Origin: Pontibacter qinzhouensis | Lineage (GTDB): Bacteria; Bacteroidota; Bacteroidia; Cytophagales; Hymenobacteraceae | DNA length: 64,000 nucleotides | Assembly: GCF_008017455.1 (NCBI RefSeq) | Contig: NZ_VRTY01000001.1 | Span: 93,862-157,861 of the forward strand | Direction: 5' to 3' | Shown here: one piece after another, positions 9,371-18,132 of the stretch | Layout of the letters: every line of letters starts with the position of its first letter | Numbering within the stretch: the stretch's first letter is position 1 | Notes under the pieces: generated by a model | The model's database searches: none | Told to the model about the DNA's origin: nothing | The model's input: only the letters and a program-made list of their open reading frames with translations | Program-made: the position numbers and the translations under genes

Positions 9371-10378
9371 CTAATGTGCCTGCTCCAGCAGTTGTTTCTG
9401 TAATTTAAACCATTTAAACGTACGCTGCAGCCCCTCCGGCATGCTTACCTGCGGGTTGTAGCCCAACAATGCTCGTGCTTTCGAAATATCGGCCAGGCTG
9501 TCTTTTATATCACCTATGCGTGCGGGCTTAAAATGCGGCTCCTGCTGCACACCAGCGGCTTTTCCTATTATTTGGTATACCTCCAGCAGTTTGGAGCGCA
9601 CACCGGTTGCAATGTTGTACACCTGGTTCAGGGCCTTTGGGTTTTGCACCAGCGCTGCCTTTATGTTGGCCTGCACACAGTTTTCTATGTAAGTAAAGTC
9701 TCGTGTTTGCAGCCCATCGCCGTTAATCTGGGGAGCCCGCCCTTGCAGCAAGGCCTCCATAAACAACGGAATAACACCTGCGTACTCTGCTTCCGGACTT
9801 TGCCTGTTTCCGAAAATATTGAAGTACCGTAACCCGATAATCTCCATGCCATAGGTTTTAGCGAAAACATCGGCATACAGCTCATTGGCGCGCTTGGCAA
9901 CCGCATAAGGCGTAAGCGGATTCCCCACCTGTGTCTCTACCTTTGGTAAGGTTACGCTATCGCCGTAAACAGATGAAGATGAGGCGTATACCACCCGCTT
10001 TACTTTCTGATCTTTGGCCGCAGTTAGCATGTTTACAAAACCGCTAACATTTACCTCATTACTCATGGCCGGATTATGGATGCTCCTGGGCACAGAGCCC
10101 AAGGCCGCCTGGTGCAGTACAATATCCACTCCCTCACAGGCTGCCAGGCAGGTAGCCAGGTCACAGATGTCGCCTTCTACTACCTCTAATGCCGGATTAC
10201 CTGCAAAAGGTAACAGGTTTTGCCGAAATCCGGTCGAGAAATTATCCAGTACGCGCACACTGCCTGCGCCATGCAGCAGCAGGTACTCTACCAGGTTTGA
10301 GCCTATAAAGCCACCGCCACCTGTTACCAGAAAGGTAAGATGGTTTATAGATGTTGTATGAAAAGGGGTACTATACAA
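9371..10378 (-). CDS. NAD-dependent epimerase, WbpP/UDP-GlcNAc 4-epimerase-like
   Basis: A 335-residue extended short-chain dehydrogenase. It has the Rossmann motif VTGGGGFIGSN near residue 18, LHQAALGSVPRSI (a hallmark of the WbpP/TviC group of UDP-N-acetylhexosamine 4-epimerases), the catalytic YxxxK as YAVAK, and GLRYFNIFG. It probably interconverts UDP-GlcNAc and UDP-GalNAc, or the matching uronic acids, for surface polysaccharide. It lies 13 bp downstream of rmlB and so is co-transcribed. The N-terminus before the Rossmann fold is slightly long, so a later start is possible. Confidence 0.88.
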   Translation of the reverse strand: MYSTPFHTTSINHLTFLVTGGGGFIGSNLVEYLLLHGAGSVRVLDNFSTGFRQNLLPFAGNPALEVVEGDICDLATCLAACEGVDIVLHQAALGSVPRSIHNPAMSNEVNVSGFVNMLTAAKDQKVKRVVYASSSSVYGDSVTLPKVETQVGNPLTPYAVAKRANELYADVFAKTYGMEIIGLRYFNIFGNRQSPEAEYAGVIPLFMEALLQGRAPQINGDGLQTRDFTYIENCVQANIKAALVQNPKALNQVYNIATGVRSKLLEVYQIIGKAAGVQQEPHFKPARIGDIKDSLADISKARALLGYNPQVSMPEGLQRTFKWFKLQKQLLEQAH

Positions 10379-10391
10379 AATTAGTAAGCTA

Positions 10392-11441
10392 TTATCGGTG
10401 CGTGTATTGCTGCTCGTAGTAAGCTTTGTAGTTGCCGGATGTCACATTATTCAGCCACTCTGTATTCTCAAGGTACCAGTCTACGGTTTTGCTGAGGCCT
10501 TGCTCAAAGGTTACAGACGGAGCCCAGCCCAGTTCGTTCATCAGTTTAGAAGAATCGATGGCGTAGCGCAGGTCGTGGCCGGCACGGTCTTTTACAAACG
10601 TGATCAGCTTTCTCGACTCTCCGGTTGGTCTGCCCAGTTTCTCGTCCATCTGGTCGCACAGCAGCTCTATCAGGTCGATATTGCGCCACTCGTTTACACC
10701 TCCAATGTTGTAGGTTTCGCCTATGTTTCCTTTGTGGAAAATATCGTCGATGGCACGGGCATGGTCGAGCACGTAGAGCCAGTCGCGCACATTTTCGCCT
10801 TTGCCATAAACAGGCACGGGCCGTTCGTTCTGAATGTTATAGATGGCCAGCGGAATCAGCTTTTCGGGGAAGTGATTCGGTCCGTAGTTGTTCGAGCAGT
10901 TAGAAAGCTTTACGGGCAAGCCATAGGTATGGTAATAAGCCCGTACAAAATGGTCGGAGCTGGCTTTGGAGGCAGAGTAAGGCGAGCGTGGGTCGTAGGC
11001 AGTTTCTTCTGTAAACAGGCCTTCTTCTCCTAAAGAGCCATACACCTCATCAGTAGACACATGGTAGAACAGGTGGTCCTGCAGGTTCGTTTTCCAGTGC
11101 TTGCGTGCCGTGTTCAGCAGGTTTACCGTACCGATAACGTTGGTATACACAAAAGCCAGCGGGTCGGCAATAGACCGGTCTACATGCGACTCTGCCGCCA
11201 GGTGAATAACTGAATCGAACTTGTGCTCCTCAAAAATGCCTTCCAGGTAAGCCGGGTCTACAATATCGCCTTTCAAAAAGGTATAGTTTTCGCGTTCCTC
11301 TATATCCGACAGGTTGGCCAGGTTACCGGCATAGGTCAGGTTATCGAGGTTGAAGATCTGGTACTCAGGGTACTTTGTAACAAACAACCTTACCACATGC
11401 GATCCGATAAAGCCGGCACCACCAGTTATTAATACTTTCAT
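10392..11441 (-). CDS. rfbB: dTDP-glucose 4,6-dehydratase (RmlB/RfbB)
   Basis: 349 residues beginning MKVLITGGAGFIGSHVVRLF, with HLAAESHVDRSI, VSTDEVYGSLG and YSASKASSDHFVRAY (catalytic Tyr and Lys), then NCSNNYGPNHFPEKLIPL, all characteristic of RmlB. It converts dTDP-glucose to dTDP-4-keto-6-deoxyglucose, the step after RmlA. It shares an operon with galE (27 bp upstream) and the WbpP-like epimerase. Confidence 0.96.
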   Translation of the reverse strand: MKVLITGGAGFIGSHVVRLFVTKYPEYQIFNLDNLTYAGNLANLSDIEERENYTFLKGDIVDPAYLEGIFEEHKFDSVIHLAAESHVDRSIADPLAFVYTNVIGTVNLLNTARKHWKTNLQDHLFYHVSTDEVYGSLGEEGLFTEETAYDPRSPYSASKASSDHFVRAYYHTYGLPVKLSNCSNNYGPNHFPEKLIPLAIYNIQNERPVPVYGKGENVRDWLYVLDHARAIDDIFHKGNIGETYNIGGVNEWRNIDLIELLCDQMDEKLGRPTGESRKLITFVKDRAGHDLRYAIDSSKLMNELGWAPSVTFEQGLSKTVDWYLENTEWLNNVTSGNYKAYYEQQYTHR

Positions 11442-11468
11442 TTCTGCTATTAAAAATTAATCTATTAT

Positions 11469-12491
11469 TTATTTTGACTCCTGCAACGACACTTGCCAGT
11501 CCCAGGCGCTTTTCATGGCTTCTTCCAGGGTTTTGGTTGTTTTATAGCCAAGCACTGTTTCTACCTTTGTAACATCAGCAAATATTTTGGGTACATCGCC
11601 GGCACGGCGCGGCCCAATTTTATAATTAAGCTTTACGCCGGTGGCACGCTCAAAGGCCTGCACAGCCTCTAACACGGTTACACCCTTTCCTGTTCCTACA
11701 TTGTAGAACTCCAGGGCTTCTCCGGCACCTGTCAGCAGCCTGTCTATAGCCATTACGTGTGCTTTTGCCAGGTCTACCACATGCAGGTAATCACGCACGC
11801 AAGTACCATCGGGGGTATCGTAGTCGTTTCCGAAAATGGTAACCTGCTCGCGCATGCCAATGGCTGTTTGCGTAATAAATGGCACCAGGTTGCTCGGAAT
11901 GCCCAACGGAAGCTCACCTATTTTGGCAGAGGCATGTGCCCCGATCGGGTTGAAATAGCGTAGCGCAATAGAGCTGATGGCACTGCCGCTGGCAGCCACA
12001 TCGGTCAGAATTTCTTCGCAGATTTTTTTGGTGTTGCCATACGGGGAGTTAGCTTTCTGTACGGGCGTCTGTTCCGTAACAGGCAGCTGCTCCGGAATAC
12101 CATACACGGTGCAGGAGGAGGAGAAAACCAGCTTGGTTACATTAAACTCGCTCATAACCTGCAGCAGCACCACCAGCGAACCTACGTTATTGTGGTAATA
12201 ATTCAGCGGTTTTTCTACTGATTCGCCTACGGCTTTGTAAGCGGCAAAATGGATAACGCCTGCCAGATCAGGTTCTTTCTGAAACACATCGCGCATAGCA
12301 GCAGCATCTGTGCAGTCGATTCGGTAGCAGGACACCCGCTTGCCTACAATAGATTCGATACCTGCCAATGCCCGTTCTTCTGAATTATTGAAATTATCTA
12401 CAATTACGGGTTCGTAGCCTGCCTCTATAAGTTCTACTACGGTGTGGGAGCCTATATAACCTGCTCCTCCGGTTACCAAAATCTTTTTCAA
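11469..12491 (-). CDS. galE: UDP-glucose 4-epimerase
   Basis: 340 residues. The NAD-binding motif is KILVTGGAGYIGSHTVVEL, the region VIHFAAYKAVGESVEKPLNY is diagnostic of GalE, and the catalytic YGNTK motif follows SPYGNTKK. It interconverts UDP-glucose and UDP-galactose. As the first gene of the nucleotide-sugar operon it lies next to the 350-bp AT-rich upstream region (12492-12842), where the operon promoter must be. Confidence 0.96.
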   Translation of the reverse strand: MKKILVTGGAGYIGSHTVVELIEAGYEPVIVDNFNNSEERALAGIESIVGKRVSCYRIDCTDAAAMRDVFQKEPDLAGVIHFAAYKAVGESVEKPLNYYHNNVGSLVVLLQVMSEFNVTKLVFSSSCTVYGIPEQLPVTEQTPVQKANSPYGNTKKICEEILTDVAASGSAISSIALRYFNPIGAHASAKIGELPLGIPSNLVPFITQTAIGMREQVTIFGNDYDTPDGTCVRDYLHVVDLAKAHVMAIDRLLTGAGEALEFYNVGTGKGVTVLEAVQAFERATGVKLNYKIGPRRAGDVPKIFADVTKVETVLGYKTTKTLEEAMKSAWDWQVSLQESK

Positions 12492-12786
12492 TGCTGCTTA
12501 CTTTATAAGTGAGAGACCAAATTAATTGATCTTTTTATGTTGTGAAAGGTTATAAACCGTTAAATCTACAAAAACTACCCAATTTCAGGTAACAAAATTA
12601 TATCTATTTGGATTATATAATCTTTATAATTTATAAAGCCCTGACACCTGAAACATTTATCTGGTACTCATTGGCTTGTTCATCAGGCTTTTCTGCGCTC
12701 ACAAATGTAATGTTTTCCGTTAACTCCTACTAATTTCTACTTTTTTTGCACCACAGCGTAAACTTCCAGGCTTAAAACAGCAGGCA
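12492..12786. other. AT-rich upstream region of the galE operon
   Basis: No gene is seen. The part at 12590-12650 is very AT-rich, with overlapping TATATAATC and TTTATAATTTATAAAG words, and probably holds the minus-strand galE promoter, but I could not place a confident -7 box. Confidence 0.4.
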
Positions 12787-12844
12787 ACCCTTGAAGCAGA
12801 TTGACCAAAATGCCTTCGGAAGGCCATTTTCATTAGAAAAATTT
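12787..12844 (+). repeat. Repeat A, copy 5
   Basis: Forward copy: AACCCTTGAAG, core CCTTCGGAAGGCCATTTTCATT, end AGAAAAATTT. Its right end overlaps the prmC stop codon, and its direction is opposite to the usual rule. Confidence 0.8.
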
Positions 12845-13706
12845 AACTTTTGCCCCAAACAGCTGCCACCATACGCTCCTTACCGAAAAGGTCCTGCAGC
12901 ACTTTTACCTGCTTATACCCTGCCTGCTCCAGCATTTGCTGCGTGGCCTGGCCATAGCGTTCGTTTATCTCGAAGTAGAGGCCGCCACCCGGCTTCAGAA
13001 GCTGCTGCCCCAGCACGGCAATTCTATTGTAGTATTTCAGGGCATTGTTGTCGGGCACAAAGAGGGCCAGGTGCGGCTCAAATTCCAGCACGTTGGCACG
13101 CATCAGCTCCATCTCCGACTCCAGCACATATGGCGGGTTGCTGATCAGGATGTCGAGGGAGTGTGCGGGTATGGCTGCTACAGGCTCAAAAACATCTTGC
13201 TGCAGCCAGGTAATGTTTACCTTGTACTTTTCGGCATTGGCGCGTGCCACTGCCAGGGCATCGGCCGAAACATCGAGACCACAGACCTGCGCACCCTGCA
13301 GGTTGGTAGCCAGCGCAATAGGTATGCAGCCGCTGCCGGTGCCGATATCGAGTATGTGGAGGTGCTGCCTCCCTTTATGCTGCTGTAGAATCAGGTGCAC
13401 CAGTTCTTCGGTTTCGGGCCTGGGTATGAGCACACGCTGGTCTACTAGCAGTTCCAGGTCGTAAAAGTGCGCCACTCCCAATACATACTGCAGAGGCTCC
13501 TGCTGCAAAAGGCGTTCTGTTATTTTCTGGATAGCTGCTAAATGCTGCTCCTCTACCTCCTGCTCGCGCGTCAGGCTCAGTTCCAGCCTCGATTTCTGCA
13601 ACACATGCTCTACCACCTGCTGCGCCATAGCACCTGCCTCTGGTGCCGGGTACAGCTGCTGCAACGTTTCTTTTAAAGATCTGGTCGTGTCCTGAATGGT
13701 TGCCAC
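12843..13706 (-). CDS. prmC: Peptide chain release factor N5-glutamine methyltransferase
   Basis: 287 residues. The N-terminal helical domain is followed by a class I SAM methyltransferase fold with DIGTGSGCIPIAL (SAM motif) near residue 115 and the NPPY motif (ISNPPYVLESE) near residue 190. NPPY binds the target Gln. The family methylates the GGQ Gln of RF1 and RF2. The gene diverges from ribD with a 150-bp spacer. Its stop codon is overlapped by repeat A copy 5. Confidence 0.93.
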   Translation of the reverse strand: MATIQDTTRSLKETLQQLYPAPEAGAMAQQVVEHVLQKSRLELSLTREQEVEEQHLAAIQKITERLLQQEPLQYVLGVAHFYDLELLVDQRVLIPRPETEELVHLILQQHKGRQHLHILDIGTGSGCIPIALATNLQGAQVCGLDVSADALAVARANAEKYKVNITWLQQDVFEPVAAIPAHSLDILISNPPYVLESEMELMRANVLEFEPHLALFVPDNNALKYYNRIAVLGQQLLKPGGGLYFEINERYGQATQQMLEQAGYKQVKVLQDLFGKERMVAAVWGKS

Positions 13707-13810
13707 TATTTTGATTGTTAATTGTTACTTGTTGTAGATAGACGTAAGTAGCAGGGATTTTAAACCTTAAGTGTCTTTCAGGGCCGCAAGCGTTTTGCCG
13801 GCGAACCGCC

Positions 13811-13840
13811 TTGCTACTTGTGTCCTATTACTTACCTTTG
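13811..13840 (+). promoter_or_regulatory. Predicted Bacteroidota-type promoter of ribD
   Basis: TACCTTTG at 13833-13840 fits the -7 box TAnnTTTG, and TTG at 13811-13813 lies 19 bp upstream as a -33 box. The ATG follows 20 bp later at 13860. This argues against the upstream in-frame ATG at 13818, which would lie inside the promoter. Confidence 0.6.
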
Positions 13841-13859
13841 CCAAAGTTACAAACTTACC

Positions 13860-14906
13860 ATGACATCAGCCGACGAACTATACATGCGCCGGGCCCTTGA
13901 ACTGGCGGCGCTGGGCCGTGGCACAGCAAGCCCTAACCCGATGGTGGGCTGCGTTATCGTGCATAACAACGTTATTATCGGGGAAGGATGGCACCGGCAG
14001 TATGGCGGCCCCCATGCCGAGGTGCATGCCGTGCAGGCTGTGCAGGACAAAAGCTTGCTGCCCGAGAGCCGGGTATACGTAACGCTGGAGCCCTGTTCCC
14101 ATTTCGGCAAAACACCGCCCTGCGCCGATCTGCTCATCAGCAGTGGCGTGCGCGATGTGGTTGTCTGCAACACCGACCCTAACCCGCTTGTTTCGGGGCG
14201 AGGCATAAAAAGGCTGCAGGAGGCGGGCATACAGGTGCAAACCGGGTTGCTGGCGGCCGAGGGACTGGAGCTGAACAAGCGCTTTTTTACGTTTCAGAAC
14301 CTGAAGCGGCCTTATATTATTTTAAAATGGGCCGAAACCGCCGATGGCTTTATTGCCGGGCCAGGTTGTGAGCGGGTACAGATTAGTGGCAAGCTGGCGC
14401 GAAGGCTGGTGCACAAGTGGCGCACCGAGGAGCAGGCCATTATGGTTGGCACCCGCACCGCCCTCCACGATAACCCGCACCTCGACACGCGCCACTGGCC
14501 CGGCCATAACCCACTGCGCATCGTCATAGACAGGCAACTGCAGTTACCCGAGCACCTGCACCTGTTCGATGGGAGCCAGCCCACACTCGTGTATAACTAC
14601 CTGAAGCAGGAGCAGCCCCAGGAGAACCTGACCTTTGCGCAACTACAGCAGGAGCAGGACTTGCTGCCGCAACTGTTCCAGGACCTCCACCAGCGTAATG
14701 TGTTGTCGGTACTGGTAGAAGGTGGCACGTACCTGCTCGAGAGCCTGCTGCAGCAAGGCCTCTGGGACGAAGCCTTCATCTTCAAAAACACCGCCAAAAC
14801 CTTAGGGGCAGGCATAAAAGCACCCGTAATGGTTGGCGGCAACTTAAAGAACAGCCAAACCTTTGGCACAGATTTGTTGTTCCAGTTTGGCAATTTAAAT
14901 GAGTGA
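13860..14906 (+). CDS. ribD: Bifunctional riboflavin deaminase/reductase RibD
   Basis: From ATG 13860 (MTSADELYMRRALELA) the protein has 348 residues. The N-terminal deaminase domain has H52-A-E54 in GGPHAEVHA and P78-C79 with C88 in LEPCSHFGKTPPC: the zinc ligands and the catalytic Glu. The C-terminal reductase domain begins near residue 145 (RPYIILKWAETADGFIA) and has MVGTRTALHDNP and LVEGGTYLLES. It carries out the second and third steps of riboflavin synthesis. An in-frame ATG 42 bp upstream overlaps the predicted promoter, so I chose the later start. It is isolated from other rib genes. Confidence 0.94.
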   Translation: MTSADELYMRRALELAALGRGTASPNPMVGCVIVHNNVIIGEGWHRQYGGPHAEVHAVQAVQDKSLLPESRVYVTLEPCSHFGKTPPCADLLISSGVRDVVVCNTDPNPLVSGRGIKRLQEAGIQVQTGLLAAEGLELNKRFFTFQNLKRPYIILKWAETADGFIAGPGCERVQISGKLARRLVHKWRTEEQAIMVGTRTALHDNPHLDTRHWPGHNPLRIVIDRQLQLPEHLHLFDGSQPTLVYNYLKQEQPQENLTFAQLQQEQDLLPQLFQDLHQRNVLSVLVEGGTYLLESLLQQGLWDEAFIFKNTAKTLGAGIKAPVMVGGNLKNSQTFGTDLLFQFGNLNE

Positions 14907-14914
14907 GAGAAATA

Positions 14915-15077
14915 AATTTTGAGTGAATGAATATGAGATAGAGTGAATAAAAAGCGAACGAAAAACATTAACTTCAACAATTTTCAATTGACTTTAGATA
15001 ATCAGCAGATACACTTTTACCAACAGTATAGCGGCAGCAAGTCTACTCACTTTTATTATATTCACTCACTCAAAATT
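14915..15077. repeat. 163-bp segment bounded by 20-bp inverted repeats
   Basis: AATTTTGAGTGAATGAATAT at 14915-14934 is matched in inverted form at 15058-15077 with one mismatch. The flanks repeat GAGTGA and TCACTCA words. It fills the gap between ribD and the methionine sulfoxide reductase gene, and may be a small decayed element or a long hairpin. Confidence 0.5.
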
Positions 15078-15119
15078 CTTAATTGAAAAATCACTCAATC
15101 AAAACTCACAATTAAAAAG

Positions 15120-15602
15120 ATGGCTGAATCACTTTTAGTAGACGCGACGCTTAGCAAAGAAGAAAAATATAAAAGCCTGCTGCCTCAGATAGAGGCGCTG
15201 GTAACCGGCGAAACCGACCTGATTGCCAACATCGCGAACCTGGTGGCTGCGCTGAAGCAGGCGATGGGCTTTTTCTGGGTTGGGGTGTATTTTAACAAAG
15301 AGGGGCAGCTGGTGCTGGGGCCATTTCAGGGGCCGGTGGCTTGTACGCGCATTCCGTACCACAAAGGCGTTTGCGGTGCCTGCTACACCCAACAGCAAAC
15401 CATACTCGTGCCCGATGTAGAAGCGTTTCCGGGGCACATAGCCTGCAGCTCCGACTCTAAATCTGAAATTGTGGTTCCTGTTCTAAAAGATGGCGAAGTA
15501 AAACTGGTACTCGACGTAGACAGCGACAAACTGAACGATTTCGACGAAACCGACCAGCACTACCTGGAGCACCTCATGAAACTAGTAGCCAACTGGTACT
15601 AA
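15120..15602 (+). CDS. msrC: Free methionine-R-sulfoxide reductase (GAF domain)
   Basis: A 160-residue single GAF-domain protein. Cys75 (GPVACTRI), Cys85 (GVCGACY) and Cys109 (HIACSS) have the same spacing (10 and 24) as the three catalytic cysteines of the E. coli enzyme. The motif FFWVGVYF and the D-rich end (LVLDVDSDKLNDFDETD) are also typical. It reduces free Met-R-sulfoxide with thioredoxin as part of oxidative-stress repair. Ends TAA, followed 10 bp later by repeat A. Confidence 0.93.
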   Translation: MAESLLVDATLSKEEKYKSLLPQIEALVTGETDLIANIANLVAALKQAMGFFWVGVYFNKEGQLVLGPFQGPVACTRIPYHKGVCGACYTQQQTILVPDVEAFPGHIACSSDSKSEIVVPVLKDGEVKLVLDVDSDKLNDFDETDQHYLEHLMKLVANWY

Positions 15603-15612
15603 AACAGCAGCT

Positions 15613-15669
15613 ACCCTTGACTAAAATCCTCTACAACTCTCTCGGAAGGCCATTTTCATTGGAATAATT
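15613..15669 (+). repeat. Repeat A, copy 6
   Basis: Forward copy: ACCCTTGAC, core CTCGGAAGGCC, end GGAATAATT. It begins 10 bp after the msrC stop and is followed by a GGTTGTTGGTTGTTAATTGC tract. Confidence 0.9.
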
Positions 15670-15743
15670 GCTGGTTGTTGGTTGTTAATTGCTGATTGTT
15701 TTATGGCTAACTGGTTAAATTGCTGCATTAAAGGTAAAGCAGG

Positions 15744-15782
15744 TAAGACCTCGCAGTGTGCACAGCTCCTGCGAGTGTCTGA
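15744..15782 (-). repeat. Repeat B, copy 1
   Basis: The 39-bp palindromic repeat, inverted relative to the other four copies in this window. Left end TAAGACCTCGCAG, right end CTGCGAGTGTCTGA. It lies between A copies 6 and 7. Confidence 0.85.
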
Positions 15783-15827
15783 TAGAAGCAGTAAGAAGGA
15801 GGAAAACCAGCTTTAAAAACAGTCTAG

Positions 15828-15885
15828 CCCCTGAGGTCTAAAATCTATAAAAAGCTTCTGAAGGCTAATTTCATTTGAATAATTT
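15828..15885 (+). repeat. Repeat A, copy 7 (diverged at the 5' end)
   Basis: Forward copy: GCCCCTGAGG in place of ACCCTTGAC, core CTTCTGAAGGC, end TTTGAATAATTT. It closes an A-B-A unit that fills the gap after msrC. Confidence 0.7.
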
Positions 15886-15925
15886 AAAGCACAGCTAATG
15901 GCAGTGCACTTTACAGCTAAACCGT

Positions 15926-16354
15926 ATGAATAAGAATAACCTATTTTTAGTACTGGCTGCTTTTGCCGCCATGGCAACTGCCTCGTGTTCGAAAAAGCCT
16001 TTTGATGTGGAGCGTGTGGAAGTGGCACAGGGCCAGACTTTTAGCATTTGCCTGGACCAGGCACTGCCACCGGAGCGACAGTATTTCTACTCCATCCAGT
16101 TTGTGACCAAAGACAGCCTGCGCTATACCACCGTTGGCCCCTTAACCGCCGATTCAACTGCCACCGACAACTGCTTTACCGAAACCAAGTTCCGCTACAG
16201 TATGAGCGCTTACGCCGACGAAACCATAAGTGCCATCGAGAACATCAGCAACCAGAACCTGGATACCTGCCGCGTACAGATTTATACTGACCGGCAGCTG
16301 GAGCAAGGCAAAATGGTGCTGGAGAAGGTGTTTACTGCTGAGGATTTTAAGTAA
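15926..16354 (+). CDS. Small predicted lipoprotein, 142 aa
   Basis: A lipoprotein signal (MNKNNLFLVLAAFAAMATASC, lipobox Cys21) is followed by a mostly beta-strand body of about 120 residues with several Tyr and Cys (C42, C77 and near 113). I recognise no family. The body has no transmembrane helix, so it should be anchored to a membrane by the lipid. It begins 40 bp after repeat A copy 7. Codon use looks like that of its neighbours. Confidence 0.65.
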   Translation: MNKNNLFLVLAAFAAMATASCSKKPFDVERVEVAQGQTFSICLDQALPPERQYFYSIQFVTKDSLRYTTVGPLTADSTATDNCFTETKFRYSMSAYADETISAIENISNQNLDTCRVQIYTDRQLEQGKMVLEKVFTAEDFK

Positions 16355-16551
16355 GGGTTGTGGCTGGGAATGGTTTTCTAATATCAACATTTTTGATTTT
16401 GAATAACCAATCTGGTGAAGCTCCTAAGCTGCTATAATTATTTATCTAAATCGTTCTTAGAAAGTAATGCTTGGTTGTGGAAAGGTCAATTGTAAGCAGC
16501 AGGGGAGGCTAACAGCCGATGAATTACCCAATTATTTTATTTTATGCGTTT

Positions 16552-17034
16552 TTATTTTTTAGTAAAGATGGTTTTGAAGTATTCGCACACGATGACCATG
16601 TTTTCGTTGAAATGCTCTCCATACGGTTTCATTTCCCTTGCATAATATGCTTTATGCACTTTTCTCCAGTATCCTAATGACTTATCACCTTCGCCTTCTG
16701 CCTGAGCGAATGCAGCAGATACTTTGTTGTAAGGGACTTGCTTTATCTTTGTCGTTTCTATTATTGCCTTTGCATTTCCGGCCCAATCAGTAACAACATA
16801 CTGGTCCCCAACTTCAGGTAACTGCTCCTTGTTTCTCTGGTACCACCAAAGAGAAGTGGCTGTAGCTTGTTTTATACCTTTCACCACCAACTCGGCACAC
16901 TCGTCAGCATCCTTCTTGTTATCACAAAAGTAAAATGAAACAGGTGTTTCTTTGATGGGGTTATCAGGAGTCTGAGCTATGAAACCAGTCCAAAGAGTTT
17001 CAGCTGAAGTATAATTTTCTTCTATTCCGTCCAC
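16552..17034 (-). CDS. ASCH domain-containing protein
   Basis: A 160-residue protein with ASCH/PUA-like features: a conserved G-K-Q-A-T-A-T-S turn (VKGIKQATATSLWW), a strand VVTDWAGNAKAIIETTKIK, and the tail GEGDKSLGYWRKVHKAYY, where ASCH proteins have GEGD and a conserved W and H. ASCH proteins are thought to bind RNA or act in nucleoside metabolism, like YqfB amidohydrolase. Start codon is GTG at 17034; no in-frame ATG exists nearby upstream. It stands alone between two unrelated genes. Confidence 0.8.
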   Translation of the reverse strand: MDGIEENYTSAETLWTGFIAQTPDNPIKETPVSFYFCDNKKDADECAELVVKGIKQATATSLWWYQRNKEQLPEVGDQYVVTDWAGNAKAIIETTKIKQVPYNKVSAAFAQAEGEGDKSLGYWRKVHKAYYAREMKPYGEHFNENMVIVCEYFKTIFTKK

Positions 17035-17203
17035 TTAAATTTTCTGTTTTCTCTAAATAACGCTAATAACTTGAGAAAAGGCAATGCTGACAAGCGGCAT
17101 TCTATTCTGCTTATTTTTTGTAGAAGGCGGCACAATCTATTGGTGTAAGCGGCGACGAGGCCGTTAGCAGAAGCACAAAGCCTGCACAATATTGTAGCCA
17201 CTT

Positions 17204-17346
17204 TTACTTCATTTTTTCCGTCAGATAAATTCTATATCGTTTGTCATTCGTTAAAGGAAAGCATGCTTTCACCATTCCATTATCTTCTTTTGTTCGAACA
17301 GTTATAAGAGTTGCTTTGCTTTTATCAGAGAATCTAAATATGTGCC
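17204..17346 (-). pseudogene. Possible coding remnant, unknown
   Basis: In one minus frame the gap reads as a protein-like stretch: RFSDKSKATLITVRTKEDNG, then MVKACFPLTNDKRYRIYLTE, ending MK and TAA at 17204. The same frame stays open into the end of the neighbouring gene at 17347, but it has no start codon except an internal ATG with about 25 codons left. It may be a 3' remnant of a lost gene or chance. The rest of 17035-17203 shows nothing I recognise. Confidence 0.25.
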
Positions 17347-17898
17347 TTACCGTCGCCCGATCAAAAATCCGAGGTTCAGCCCCGTCAGTGGCGTAACTCT
17401 ATTTTCACCTAAATAATTTTTAGTGTACCCTGCTCCTAACGTCAGCGTTAAACTGAATCCGTTGTTATAGTTTCTTTGCATTCCCCACACCGGCCCAACA
17501 CTAAAGGAGGCTTGGTTTACGGAATAGTCATTTTTTAAAATGGAGGCGGTGCTTCCAGATGTACTAAGTGCTATAAAGTTGCCAGAGTTATAAGCGGTGT
17601 TCTTTTCCTGCTCCTGCCTTTTAGATAAATTATAATACTTGCGTGCCTGTACTTCCAATGAGGGAAACAAAAAGGCTCTAATACCAATTTCGTTATGGTA
17701 ACGTATTCCAAAATTAAGTTTAGGATTAATATTCACTGTTGTTAATTCGGCAATTCTTCGCTCATACTCCAGACCGGGAGTACGAAAGTTTAATTTGAAA
17801 AGGCTTCTGACAACTGTGGCAGGCTGCTCGCTCTGTGCCTGTACAGCACCAAATGATGCCAGGATAATAGTTAAAGTAAATAGTAGTTTTGCTTTCAT
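17347..17898 (-). CDS. Secreted or outer-membrane protein, 183 aa, unknown
   Basis: A Sec signal peptide (MKAKLLFTLTIILASFGAVQAQ) is followed by alternating hydrophobic strands: LKLNFRTPGLEYERRI, INPKLNFGIRYHNEIGIRAF, ASFSVGPVWGMQRNYNNGFSLTLTLGAGYT and LTGLNLGFLIGRR. The pattern and terminal strand fit a small outer-membrane beta-barrel (porin-like or DUF3575-like). The function is unknown and the gene stands alone. Confidence 0.7.
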   Translation of the reverse strand: MKAKLLFTLTIILASFGAVQAQSEQPATVVRSLFKLNFRTPGLEYERRIAELTTVNINPKLNFGIRYHNEIGIRAFLFPSLEVQARKYYNLSKRQEQEKNTAYNSGNFIALSTSGSTASILKNDYSVNQASFSVGPVWGMQRNYNNGFSLTLTLGAGYTKNYLGENRVTPLTGLNLGFLIGRR

Positions 17899-18132
17899 AT
17901 GTGCTTATAGATTTGATTTAGCGTATCATGTAGATTTCTGCAACGGCTCATGCAATTTCACTTTCCAGCTCAACTGTACTATCTCTCCAAGCCTTTCCCT
18001 CACAGAATAAACGCAGTAATAATCTAACTGGTCAGGAGCCCCTCTACTATTGCATAATCTCAAGGCAATATACAACTTTAAGCATATTGCTACTATAACA
18101 CCAGCTACATTTTTCACGCAACTGCAGAGCCA

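Noticed and set aside
13818..13860. Upstream ATG of ribD as the start
   Set aside because: It lies within the predicted promoter, and the family starts with the helix at MTSADELYMRRA.
17926..18117. 63-codon minus-strand open frame between two genes
   Set aside because: No signal, motif or conserved pattern; likely chance in an AT-rich gap.
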